A DNA stretch of 64,000 bases from Galbibacter sp048266365 (GTDB taxonomy: Bacteria; Bacteroidota; Bacteroidia; Flavobacteriales; Flavobacteriaceae), in NCBI RefSeq assembly GCF_048266365.1, contig NZ_JBLWZP010000007.1, positions 1-64,000 of the forward strand, read 5' to 3'. The notes under the pieces were generated by a model, which was given only the letters and a program-made list of their open reading frames with translations, searched no databases and had not been told where the DNA came from. Position numbers and translations under genes: made by a program. This document shows, one piece after another, positions 1 through 7,400 of the stretch. Every line of letters starts with the position of its first letter. Position 1 is the first letter of the stretch.

Positions 1-105
1 CTCATAATCTCTATTACTACGGCGAATCGTAGCAACAAGAACATCCTTGTGAACATCTATACCGCATCCAACGGTGATAACCTGCTCGAAATCAATTGCT
101 CCCAT
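1..105 (-). mobile_element. IS110-family transposase, N-terminal fragment cut by window edge
   Basis: An open frame runs from an ATG at 105 down to base 1 (35 codons) and leaves the window. The translation contains GCGIDVHKDVLVATIRR. This is the start of the RuvC-like DEDD domain of IS110-family transposases, and the Asp of GIDVHKD is the first catalytic acidic residue. These enzymes move the element without classical terminal inverted repeats, guided by an element-encoded bridge RNA. Only 83 bases separate the start codon from the end of the next gene, so the upstream end of the element must be short if it stops there. A short transposase-proximal end is more typical of the IS1111 subgroup, where the RNA lies downstream of the transposase. 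The family call is firm; the subgroup is inference. Confidence 0.82.
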
Positions 106-188
106 GATACATCTGTTTTTTATACTAAAGTTAAGAAAAAAACTCATGGGTGTTTGCGTGCGCTAAATCATGGGTATTTCATAACCTT
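106..188. other. Presumed terminal end of the IS110-family element
   Basis: This gap lies between the transposase start and the stop codon of the acetyltransferase-like gene. It contains two near-identical short direct repeats (CATGGGTGTTT near 143-153 and CATGGGTATTT near 169-179) separated by a GC-richer spacer. No gene is visible. One end of the insertion element should lie here, but IS110 elements have no terminal repeats that would fix the border by eye. Confidence 0.4.
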
Positions 189-591
189 TTAATTTAAAAA
201 TTCATAGATGAGTTTTTCACTACCTGCGGGTAGAATAATTATTGTTGTAGAATTGTCTAATCTTACAGCACCGTATTTTTGACTGTACAAATTCATTAGT
301 TTTATCTCATTTTCTTTTTTTTTCTTCTTGTACATCGAAAGCAAGATATCCTTCTTTGCCTTGAATGAAACTTTGTCTACAAGCAAAAGCTATTAAACAA
401 CCTGCAACTCGCTCGTATCTTTTTTTATCACCTCTGTTATGCGGTGCAACCTCAACGAAAGCCATATAAACTTGATGAGGACTTTTAGTATCTATTATTA
501 AGCATCCCTCAATTATATCAGGTGTTTTGTCGGTCGTTAAAATGTAAGTCTCAAAGTCTTTCCTTTTTGAGTGTTTACAAAAATTATACAT
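189..591 (-). pseudogene. Small GNAT-like acetyltransferase gene, frameshifted in an A9 run
   Basis: Two overlapping minus-strand frames make one protein if a single A is dropped from the run of nine at 315-323. The first part contains PDIIEGCLIIDT, FVEVAPHNRG and RVAGCLIAFAC and ends in GYLAFDVQEE. The second part continues with NLYSQKYGAVRLDNS and ends in LIYEFLN. This pattern (a VEVAPHN segment, an AGCLIAFAC helix, a GYL.F strand, a YGA segment) is that of a small GNAT-like family common in Bacteroidota accessory DNA. The start is placed at the ATG at 591, because the longer frame to 657 only translates the palindromic repeat upstream. Slippage on A9 could still give some full product, so true pseudogene status is likely but not certain. 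Confidence 0.7.
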
Positions 592-617
592 ATTGTACAA
601 TTTTATTTTAAATGAAT

Positions 618-740
618 GCCAACGTGATTGTATATGATTTGTTGCGTGTTTAAGCACCTAATCTAGCAAATAAAAACCGAGTATATAATCCGCGAGGATT
701 TTCGTAAGTAGGCTAGAGCTAGCAATAAAATTATATACGT
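618..740. repeat. 123-bp imperfect palindrome, attC-like in layout
   Basis: The outer arms are GTATATGATTTGTTGC at 630-645 and GCAATAAAATTATATAC at 722-738, complementary apart from one bulge and wobble pairs. Inside are a perfect hairpin AATCC-GCGA-GGATT (687-700), a second hairpin GCTAG-AG-CTAGC (712-723), and a further 9-bp pairing of GTATATAAT (681-689) with ATTATATAC (730-738). The left end carries GCCAACG (618-624). The element sits immediately upstream of a small single gene, as a recombination site does in a gene-cassette array. From memory, very similar palindromes recur in flavobacterial genomes, but this could not be checked here. No integrase is visible. Confidence 0.65.
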
Positions 741-742
741 GT

Positions 743-1060
743 GTGTGCCCAGCATCGGCAGCTTTTTAATTTGCTGAAAGGTAAATAATTAATCTAGAGG
801 GTGAAAGTCCCTTACGGGCAAGGGTAACGCCTTGAACCATTAGTAAGCCGAAAGGTTTGCTATCTGCGAAGATAGGGCTGTAGGAAGCGGGGCTACAAAA
901 CCCGGTACTGATTAACAGGAACCGTATAAGAGGCATATTTGCTTGGGTAAGCGGCCACATCATTGTAATGCCCAGAGGATGGATACACTGGGGCATGTTG
1001 CCCCCCCCCTACTGGAGGTCATTTTCAGCACTGCCATTCCGGCGGATGTTGGATCACCAG
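743..1060 (+). mobile_element. Group II intron remnant, 5' domain I region only
   Basis: The sequence starts with the group II intron 5' signature GTGTGCCCAGCAT. It continues with typical domain I segments: GAGGGTGAAAGTCCCT (about 796-811), CAAGGGTAACGCCTTG, AAGCCGAAAGG, CGGTACTGATTAACAGGAACCG (about 902-924, split here by eye), and the GGGGC stretch near 990. No intron-encoded reverse transcriptase and no domain V or VI sequence follows, so the copy is truncated. A run of nine C at 1001-1009 also suggests decay. The 3' border near 1060 is approximate. The intron begins directly after ATTATATACGT of the upstream palindrome, so it inserted into that repeat. Confidence 0.7.
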
Positions 1061-1125
1061 AATATCCAAAAGTACACCAAAAGTGTCTCCGAATGATGCA
1101 CATTAGCGAACAACGAACAAATAAA

Positions 1126-1169
1126 AAAATAAAAAACCCCTGTAAAAACAATGTTTCACAGGGGTTTTT
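1126..1169 (-). terminator. Intrinsic terminator of tRNA-Leu
   Basis: AAAAACCCCTGT (1132-1143) pairs perfectly with ACAGGGGTTTTT (1158-1169). Read on the minus strand, the stem is followed by a T-rich tract, the complement of 1126-1136. It lies three bases beyond the 3' end of the tRNA gene. Confidence 0.85.
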
Positions 1170-1171
1170 CG

Positions 1172-1253
1172 TACTCGAGGTGGGAATCGAACCCACACTC
1201 CCGAAAGAACTGGATTTTGAATCCAGCGCGTCTACCAATTCCGCCACTCGAGC
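1172..1253 (-). tRNA. tRNA-Leu (anticodon CAA)
   Basis: The minus strand folds into a class II cloverleaf of 82 bases without encoded CCA. The acceptor arm is GCTCGAG with CTCGAGT (a G-T first pair), and the discriminator is A. The anticodon stem is CTGGA/TCCAG with loop TTCAAAA, giving anticodon CAA (reads UUG). A long variable arm follows, as expected for leucine, then the T arm GTGGG-TTCGATT-CCCAC. The gene marks the boundary between the mobile-element zone on the left and the housekeeping genes on the right. Confidence 0.95.
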
Positions 1254-1296
1254 ATATTTAAAAAGCCTATGGTAGCATTGGGCTATTTTAGGGATG

Positions 1297-1326
1297 CAAA
1301 TCTATAAAAAAAATTCAATAAGCAAA
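1297..1326 (-). promoter_or_regulatory. Bacteroidota promoter of tRNA-Leu
   Basis: On the minus strand, TTTG (1326-1323) is followed after 18 bases by TAGATTTG (1304-1297), matching the -33/-7 consensus TTTG and TAnnTTTG. Transcription would begin near 1290, about 37 bases before the tRNA. Confidence 0.65.
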
Positions 1327-1430
1327 CTAAAAATACTAAGATTTATCCTTCTTCAGTTGAAATAAATGTCTAAATTTGCACCTCGATTTGTATAATGCAC
1401 TTTAATTAACTATTAAACAACGTAATAGAA

Positions 1431-2372
1431 ATGCCTTATTCGGTACCAGAACCAAAGATATTTGCGTGTACGCAAAGTAAAGTTTTAGCTGAAAAAATCG
1501 CAAAAGCCTTTGGAGCGGAACTAGGGAATGTCGCCTTTACGCGGTATAGCGATGGTGAGTTTCAACCATCGTTTGAGGAATCTGTTAGAGGGTCGCGTGT
1601 TTTTATTATAGGTTCTACAAATCCAAGTTCTGAAAATTTAATGGAAATGTTGCTAATGTTAGATGCAGCGAAAAGAGCATCAGCAAGACACATTACGGCT
1701 GTTATACCTTATTTCGGATGGGCCAGACAGGACAGAAAGGACAAGCCTAGAGTTCCAATTGGAGCTAAGCTGGTGGCGAAGTTACTCGAGGCTGCCGGAG
1801 CGACAAGAATAATTACCATGGATTTACATGCGGATCAAATTCAAGGCTTTTTTGAAAAGCCTGTTGACCATATGTTTGCTTCCACTGTTTTCTTGCCGTA
1901 TTTGCAGGATTTGAAATTGGAGAACTTGACAATAGCATCCCCTGATATGGGTGGTTCTAAGAGGGCTTATGCCTATTCTAAGTATTTAACTTCAGATGTA
2001 GTGATTTGTTACAAACAAAGAGCTGCAGCAAATGTGATTGAACATATGGAGCTTATCGGTGATGTTACTGGTAAGAATGTAGTTCTAGTAGATGATATGG
2101 TTGATACTGCAGGTACTTTGACAAAGGCGGCAGACTTGATGATAGAAAGGGGTGCGATAAGCGTTAGAGCCATTGCAACTCATGCGCTACTATCCGGAAA
2201 CGCATATGAGCGAATTGAAAACTCCAAATTATCAGAATTGATCGTAACGGATTCAATTCCACTCATGCAGCAGAGTGAAAAAGTTAAGGTTATTAGCTGT
2301 GCAGAGTTGTTTGCAGATGTAATGCACAGAGTGCATCACAACACCTCAATTAGCTCGAAATTTTTAATGTAA
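1431..2372 (+). CDS. prs: Ribose-phosphate pyrophosphokinase (PRPP synthetase)
   Basis: This enzyme makes phosphoribosyl pyrophosphate from ribose 5-phosphate and ATP, supplying purine, pyrimidine, histidine, tryptophan and NAD synthesis in the cytosol. At 313 residues it has the usual class I length. Visible motifs are YFGWARQDRK from residue 94 (ATP-site flexible loop), MDLHADQIQGFF from 130 (catalytic metal and ATP contacts, His133), and the PRPP-binding loop VVLVDDMVDTAGT from about 217. A -7-like TAAATTTG lies at 1371-1378, about 50 bases before the ATG. The gene is followed after 21 bases by rplY, a common pairing, so the two are probably cotranscribed. Confidence 0.97.
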   Translation: MPYSVPEPKIFACTQSKVLAEKIAKAFGAELGNVAFTRYSDGEFQPSFEESVRGSRVFIIGSTNPSSENLMEMLLMLDAAKRASARHITAVIPYFGWARQDRKDKPRVPIGAKLVAKLLEAAGATRIITMDLHADQIQGFFEKPVDHMFASTVFLPYLQDLKLENLTIASPDMGGSKRAYAYSKYLTSDVVICYKQRAAANVIEHMELIGDVTGKNVVLVDDMVDTAGTLTKAADLMIERGAISVRAIATHALLSGNAYERIENSKLSELIVTDSIPLMQQSEKVKVISCAELFADVMHRVHHNTSISSKFLM

Positions 2373-2393
2373 ATAATTAATTTTTTATATATA

Positions 2394-2993
2394 ATGAAGT
2401 CAATTACAATTAAAGGATCTCAAAGAGAAAGCGTGGGCAAGGTATCGACCAAAGCCTTACGTAATGCTGGAAAGGTTCCTTGCGTAGTATACGGAGGGGA
2501 TAAAGCACTACACTTTTCAGCTGACCAAAAAGCATTCAAAGACTTGGTGTACACTCCAAATGCGCACACTGTAGTTATTTCATTGGAAGATGGAGCAACT
2601 CACAATGCTATCTTGCAAGACATTCAATTTCACCCAGTAACAGATGAAATTTTACACATTGATTTTTATCAATTGGTAGATGACAAAGAAGTTACTATTG
2701 AAATCCCGGTAAAAACTGTAGGTGTTGCACCAGGAGTTTTAGCAGGTGGTGTGTTACGTCTTAACAGCCGTAAACTAAGAGTAAAAGCTTTACCATCAAA
2801 TCTTCCGGATTTTATTGAAGCTAATATTTCAGAACTTGAAATCGGAAACAAATTATATGTTACCAAACTTGCGAATGATAACTATAAAATCGTACACCCG
2901 GACAATACAGTAGTATGTCAAGTTAGAGTATCTCGTGCTGCAATGAAGGCCGCCCAGGATGCTGCTAAAGAAGAAAAATCTGCTGCGAAATAG
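2394..2993 (+). CDS. rplY: 50S ribosomal protein L25/general stress protein Ctc
   Basis: This is the 199-residue long form of L25 (TL5/CTC type), which binds 5S rRNA in the large subunit. The N-terminal L25 domain spans roughly residues 1-92, with the typical VPCVVYGG segment and FHPVTDEILHIDFYQL at its end. A beta-rich TL5-type C-terminal domain follows (GVAPGVLAGGVL, LRVKALPSNLPDFIEANIS). The end is a short Ala/Lys/Glu-rich tail. It lies between prs and pth with short spacing and is followed by a hairpin terminator, so prs-rplY probably ends here as one unit. Confidence 0.96.
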   Translation: MKSITIKGSQRESVGKVSTKALRNAGKVPCVVYGGDKALHFSADQKAFKDLVYTPNAHTVVISLEDGATHNAILQDIQFHPVTDEILHIDFYQLVDDKEVTIEIPVKTVGVAPGVLAGGVLRLNSRKLRVKALPSNLPDFIEANISELEIGNKLYVTKLANDNYKIVHPDNTVVCQVRVSRAAMKAAQDAAKEEKSAAK

Positions 2994-3030
2994 TAAGCAA
3001 AAGTATTTAATAGTATTTACTATATTACTA

Positions 3031-3057
3031 GGCATCTCATTTTGGGATGCCTTTTTA
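3031..3057 (+). terminator. Intrinsic terminator after rplY
   Basis: GGCATCTC (3031-3038) pairs with GGGATGCC (3044-3051), with one G-T wobble, and is followed by TTTTT. It lies 38 bases after the rplY stop and just before pth. Confidence 0.8.
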
Positions 3058-3076
3058 AATTATATAGCATTAGAAT

Positions 3077-3700
3077 ATGATAAGCTTTCTAAAAAACCTT
3101 TTAACTAAAAGCGATAGTAAAAATAATTCCATAATGAAAAAATATTTGATTGTCGGCCTTGGAAACATTGGTTCTGAATATGAAAACACTAGACATAATA
3201 TAGGATTTAAAGTGTTGGATCATTTGGCTAAAAAAGAAGAGCTGAGTTTTGAACCTAATAAATTAGGGGCTGTAACCAATTATAAGTTTAAAGGAAGAAC
3301 TTTTGTATTGTTAAAGCCAAGTACCTACATGAATCTAAGTGGTAAAGCTGTTCGTTATTGGATAACGAAGGAAAAAATACCTTTAGAAAACATTTTAATC
3401 ATTACTGATGATATTAACCTAAGCTTCGGCACCATACGTTTAAAAACTAAAGGAAGCGATGGAGGACACAATGGTCTGAAGGATATTCAATTGCAGTTGG
3501 GGACACAACAATACGCTCGTTTTCGTTTTGGTATTGGAGCTGAATTTTCAAAAGGAAAACAAATTGATTATGTGTTAGGTGAGTGGAGTTCAGAAGAGGA
3601 GTCAAAATTAACCGAACGTTTGGAAAGAGCTAGAGAGCTTATTAAGTCCTTTGGAACTGCCGGTGTTCAAATTACGATGAATACATTCAACAACACTTAA
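3077..3700 (+). CDS. pth: Peptidyl-tRNA hydrolase
   Basis: Pth releases tRNA from peptidyl-tRNA that drops off ribosomes. Diagnostic parts are IVGLGNIG near the start, NTRHNIGF with the catalytic His40, KPSTYMNLSG, the ITDDINL segment with Asp111/112, and GSDGGHNGL. From the first ATG it is 207 residues. A second ATG at 3134 (residue 20, before KKYLIVGLGN) would give the classical-length enzyme. The longer start is kept because flavobacterial homologues often carry a similar short N-terminal extension, but either start is possible. The gene follows the rplY terminator and faces the lipoprotein gene that ends at 3716. Confidence 0.96.
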   Translation: MISFLKNLLTKSDSKNNSIMKKYLIVGLGNIGSEYENTRHNIGFKVLDHLAKKEELSFEPNKLGAVTNYKFKGRTFVLLKPSTYMNLSGKAVRYWITKEKIPLENILIITDDINLSFGTIRLKTKGSDGGHNGLKDIQLQLGTQQYARFRFGIGAEFSKGKQIDYVLGEWSSEEESKLTERLERARELIKSFGTAGVQITMNTFNNT

Positions 3701-3715
3701 AACAAGGGGGGTAAA

Positions 3716-4402
3716 TCATTCGATTTTAAATTGTCCAACAGCAGAGGGCGTCCTATTTCCGGCCTGATCCAAGGTGTTGACGTACCAATAATACACATTT
3801 GGGGTTAAGGGAGCTAAGGTATAGGTCTGATCAGTTAACCCACTAACCAATCTCGTTGTTGGCGGGTTGGCGGAATCCAAATACACTTCGTACTCGCTAA
3901 TGTCATTATCGACATCAGTACCATTCCAATTTAACTCGATATTTGTAGTGCTGTAGGTTGTACTGCCCGATTTAGGAGTTAGAAGCTCGGCTGGAAACGG
4001 AGGATAACTTAATACCCCTTCTCCGGCATTGTAAAATTTCCAAAGATTACTGGTGGTGCTATCGCCACTTTTTGTGTTTATAGATATGACAAACCAAGAG
4101 AACGGTGTGTTTCTAGAAAGTGTAATTTCTTTAAAGGTCTCTGTGGTAGTATATGTCTCAATGCGATTGGATAGCAGGTTTCGAACTGTCAGTGTGAAGT
4201 TATCTGCGCCCTTATTAGGTTCCCACTCAAAAGTGATGTTACTCCTGTCCTGATCAATAACAACACCCTGAGTACACGTCTGGTCCTTCTCGGGAAATAA
4301 AAGAGTAGCTATTTCTGGTTTGGTTGGTCGTGGATTGTCATCTTTACTATTGCATGCAATTCCAATGATAACTAAACCAAGTATAAGGAATATCTTTTTC
4401 AT
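3716..4402 (-). CDS. Fibronectin III-like lipoprotein, unknown function
   Basis: A 228-residue protein with a lipoprotein signal (MKKIFLILGLVIIGIAC, lipid-modified Cys17, then NSKDD). Two Ig/fibronectin-like beta domains follow, about residues 35-125 and 135-228. Each shows the pattern F.W.....A..Y.L......W.V seen in surface proteins; the second ends in YYWYVNTLDQAGNRTP. There is no catalytic motif. The gene starts 25 bases after the secreted metalloprotease upstream on the same strand, so the two are probably one transcript. It may be an accessory surface or binding protein for that protease; this is inference from context only. Confidence 0.75.
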   Translation of the reverse strand: MKKIFLILGLVIIGIACNSKDDNPRPTKPEIATLLFPEKDQTCTQGVVIDQDRSNITFEWEPNKGADNFTLTVRNLLSNRIETYTTTETFKEITLSRNTPFSWFVISINTKSGDSTTSNLWKFYNAGEGVLSYPPFPAELLTPKSGSTTYSTTNIELNWNGTDVDNDISEYEVYLDSANPPTTRLVSGLTDQTYTLAPLTPNVYYWYVNTLDQAGNRTPSAVGQFKIE

Positions 4403-4427
4403 TTGTTATTATTTTTACAGCGATTCA

Positions 4428-7400
4428 CTATCGTTTAACCAATTTAATCATTTGTGAAACGGTTTTATTTTCTGCCCTAAGAACATATGTGCCAGAAGAA
4501 AATTCAGAAGCATCTAACCGTATGCTACCTTGACTATCGGTGTTAGTGTCGAAGTTTATTAACATTCGGCCACTGAGATCATAGACTGAAATATTGAAGT
4601 AGGTGTCCTTAAAGGGAGTCTGAAGTTGTAATTCGTTTTGAAAAGGATTAGGATAGGCTAAAAATGTATCCTCAGAAACAAAAATTTTCTCAAATGTACC
4701 TTGGCAACTTTTATCTGTACGGACCAGAAGCTTATTGATACCTTCTACTAATCGAAGTTCAATGGATCCCCTATTGGTCTTGAATTCATTTCCGTTGAGG
4801 TTTATGGTATAGAGATCTGAACCTGTGAGTTCGAGATTTAGTTTATCGCCATCCAATTGCTTGGCGTATACGGATAGTTGTTCTGGTTGATTGATTACCA
4901 CATTAAAACACTGTTGATAATCGGCATTTTGTGCTACGGTGAAACAAAGCGAATAGGTACCGGAAGCCAGTGAGGTAAAACTGCTGATTTGGTTTAGATT
5001 TAAGGAAAGATCAGTTCCATTTCCGGTTAGCCTCGCAGTATAGTCATAACTAGAATCTGCGATATCAATTTTGATAGACCCATCATTTTGATCAATACAA
5101 CTTTCCGCCGTCAGGGTAAGGTGATAATTTTGCTCAGCAATGCTGAAAATTTCACAACCATTAACATCAACTTTTGTTCCAATAGGGGTGTCCGGGCACA
5201 TGTCGTCCGTATCTAGTACACCATCTTGATCTGAATCCATGATGTATTGCCCGCTTATGCATATATTAAGTCCGAAACTATTTATACTGCCGCCGTCATG
5301 GCTATTACTGTCTTCAACGACTAGCTGCCATAAGCCTTTACTGGGTTCACCTTCTAGAACTGAGAGGGGTTGTTCTGGTGATACTTGACCGCTGAGCGAT
5401 GGAACTTCAAATAAGCACATGATTGTATTACCTTGATCTGTAAAAGTAGCATTGATATCTCTTTGGTTACCACATTGCTGTGTTAGTAAGGAAACCTTGG
5501 TGCCTGAAGGAGATATTAATGAGATACTTAAATCTTCTAACCAGGAATGTGAAATATTGACAATAACACTTACTTGACTAATCTCTCCAGCTTCTAAGAA
5601 ATCAATAGTGCTGGAAACCGTGGAAGCTCCAGAGGCAGATATCGGGACTATGGTAGAGTTGCTTTCGGTTTTACAGGATATATTTATGGTCGTAAAACTA
5701 AATGTGTTAGAAAAACTTCCTTCACCACAGGTGTTAATTGGCTTAACTCTCCAGTAATACGTAGTGGTAGGCTCTAAGTTTTCAACGCCATATTCTGTTG
5801 AATTTACGTGCCCTGTACTATGGATACTGCTAAAATCTGCAGCGGTGGATACCTGGACCTCAAATTGACTTGCATTTGAATAAGGTTCCCAGGTTAATAT
5901 ACTTTGAATCGGAGCATCTGTTTGTTGGTTCAAAGGTGATTGTAGCATAACAGCATCCATGGCTGTACTATACACTGATATTTGAATCGGGTACTCCTTA
6001 ACACCTCCAGTTTGAGATTCCGCAACTATGGTGAAAGTGCTGGGTCCCGGTGGAAGCGTGCCAGTTCCACCTATGCTTATTGTAATTTCTGTGTCATCTG
6101 CACTCGCTTGGTTTTGACTAAAATTTACTATTAGGCCTGGAGGAACATCAGTGGCAGAAAAATTTGTGTTATCACTATAACCTAAATAAGTATTATATGT
6201 AAATGGAATGTCTAAATTTTGTGGTTGACAAACCTGATACTCCAAGGTATCAAAAAGGAGTGCAAAGTTGGCTGGATTGATTGCTAAAACCGCTTTGTTT
6301 ATAGCAAAGAAAATATTGTTTGCAGCCTTTATCATAATTCTAGCATTCGTACTAGTGATATCCCCGGGGATAACGACCCTAGAGCTCCCATCATTTTCTG
6401 CATTTTCTCTAAGCAATACAGGCGCCTCAAGATTCGAATCTAAGACGAGATATATGTTGACAAAATCTGCTTGAATTGGAAGTTCATTGGTATGTGCGAC
6501 ATTCCAATTGATGGTGTAAACTTCTCCTCCGCTTAGTGTTTCTGTGGTGTTTTGTGAGGTGATCTCAAATGCTTCACCAGTGTCTAAAGTAGTGACAACA
6601 AGATTCGATCGAGCAACTTGTCCGCCTACAGGATTATTGTCTCTTACTAATAAAGAAAAATTTAAATCTCTTGAAACCTCAGGTATGACTTCCCATGTTG
6701 GTGATAAGTTGTTCGTCAGTAGAGCCTCTGCATTAGGGAAAAACCGTTTCGAAGACAGTTTTGGTGGGCGAGAACGAAATAGGGGACCAACCTTTGAATC
6801 AGGCATAGGAGGCTGAGCGGCAATCTCATTGTCTTGCTGCTCCCAAGAATAGGTCAATACATCCCCGTCAGCATCACTAGTGGTGGCGTCGAGTACAAAG
6901 GCTGTCCTGGCAGGAATAGTATAATTCGACAATGCTGTAATCACTGGAGCTTGATTTACAATAGGAGTCTCAGTAGCACAACTACTATTGCCATAGATGA
7001 TGTTATCCCAAATTTGAGAAATACTTACCGCATGGAAATAGGCATCACTATTGCCTTGTACGTTATCCGGGCAAATACCGGCATAACTCATTACAGTGGA
7101 TCCACTACCCGGTTCGACTGCAGTAGCGTTTGTTCTATTGGAATTACAAGAGTTGTTAAAGGTGTGTGTCGCTCCGAATTGATGCCCCATTTCGTGAGCG
7201 ACAAAATCAATATCGAAGGAGTCCCCTTTAGGAGAGAAATAGCCTGTAACTCCTCTAGCCTTATTGGTGGTACAAACAGAGCGCAATTGTGCAATACCAT
7301 CACCACCTGAGTTGGTTTTCGTAAAAACGTGGCCTATGTCGTAATTCGAGACGCCGATTGCAGTGTCAATAAGGGGTTGAATTTCTTTATTAATTATGGT

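Noticed and set aside
592..657. N-terminal extension of the acetyltransferase-like gene
   Set aside because: These codons translate the palindrome; the conserved protein start fits the ATG at 591.
1001..1009. C9 run as a functional element
   Set aside because: More likely decay of the intron remnant or a sequencing ambiguity; no pairing partner of that length was seen.
960..1247. 95-codon minus-strand frame
   Set aside because: It covers the tRNA gene itself and the intron remnant in reverse; a shadow of the RNA gene.
943..1275. 110-codon plus-strand frame
   Set aside because: It runs across the intron remnant, the terminator and the antisense of tRNA-Leu; composition is not protein-like.
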